Shown here piece after piece: positions 63,907 to 64,000 of a DNA stretch of 64,000 nt. Where the stretch lies: positions 558,001 through 622,000 of the forward strand of contig NZ_JAIVKL010000001.1 of the NCBI RefSeq assembly GCF_020524045.1. Direction: 5' to 3'. The DNA comes from Metabacillus litoralis (GTDB lineage: Bacteria > Bacillota > Bacilli > Bacillales > Bacillaceae). Both the position numbers and the translations under genes were made by a program. The notes under the pieces are model-generated. The model was not told the origin of the DNA and ran no database searches. It saw only the letters and a list, made by a program, of their open reading frames with translations. The stretch's first letter is position 1. The number at the start of each line of letters is the position of its first letter.

Positions 63907-64000
63907 CATATTTTTTGAAAATGTCTTAGTTATAGCTCAATATTGTTTTATCACACTTATGGGTTGAAGTGAATTTAACTTTATTATTTGCTTAAATAGT

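Noticed and set aside
1-64000. tRNA, rRNA, CRISPR arrays or prophage genes
   Set aside because: No cloverleaf, regular spaced repeats, or phage structural/integrase genes were seen anywhere in the window.

Overview
The window is a low-GC Firmicutes chromosome segment, almost certainly from an endospore-forming Bacillaceae. Strong ribosome-binding sites (AGGAGG type), TTG and GTG starts, intrinsic terminators, a small acid-soluble spore protein (sspH) and protein-level similarity to Bacillus subtilis all point there. From memory of the B. subtilis map, the gene order follows three blocks of that chromosome with local losses and insertions: mreBH/ykpC/ampS/ykpB/ykpA with sipT/fruA/fruK and yknZYXW/yknVU; then ykuV-U-T-S/dapL/dapH/ccpC; then darB/ykuK/ykuJ. 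The genus cannot be fixed from the sequence alone.

Layout. 1-5.6 kb: 5' end of recQ, a large secreted M6 metalloprotease (InhA type), the actin-like MreBH, a small YkpC-like peptide and an 88-aa membrane protein. 5.7-18.2 kb: acyl-CoA dehydrogenase, AmpS aminopeptidase with a COG0523 metal GTPase, a ketopantoate-reductase-like enzyme, an ABC-F ATPase, a CPBP membrane protease, a DUF4349 lipoprotein, signal peptidase I, a frameshifted membrane gene and Ohr. 18.3-29.3 kb: fructose PTS (fruK-fruA, no fruR), the YknWXYZ export system behind a textbook sigma-W promoter, and the YknU/YknV ABC pair. 29.6-34 kb: GrpB, MscL and an unusual four-gene operon (ABC exporter, GNAT-like protein, 31-aa cationic peptide, second GNAT-like protein). 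34-46 kb: an MDR oxidoreductase, a chemoreceptor, ammonium transporter amtB with a TnrA site and a DUF294 nucleotidyltransferase plus DEDDh exonuclease behind it, a BCCT transporter, a metallophosphoesterase, a flippase-less MprF-like enzyme and SspH. 46-51.6 kb: cold-shock protein and a molybdenum-cofactor/molybdate-uptake operon. 51.7-64 kb: YkuV, YkuU, YkuT, YkuS, lysine genes dapL and dapH, ccpC, a VOC protein, an MFS exporter, DarB, YkuK, a zinc-ribbon peptide, YkuJ, a glutaredoxin and, at the right edge, a Fur-controlled small RNA resembling FsrA.

Two things cut across the map. First, a family of about 160-bp elements with imperfect 24-bp terminal inverted repeats (GGCTsTTTTC... ends) is scattered through the intergenic spaces. 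At least two copies have perfect 8-bp target duplications. They look like non-autonomous miniature elements mobilised by an ISL3-like transposase, and two copies sit inside the ykuS-dapL-dapH gene string. Second, a more degraded GC-richer repeat family (TTTCCGTTACAG end) leaves remnants in several gaps.

The best candidate for an undescribed system is the operon at 31.0-34.0 kb. A lysine-rich 31-aa peptide gene with a strong ribosome-binding site overlaps the start codon of a GNAT-like gene by one base. It lies downstream of a paralogous GNAT-like gene and an ABC exporter, an arrangement expected of a ribosomally made, possibly acylated, exported peptide.
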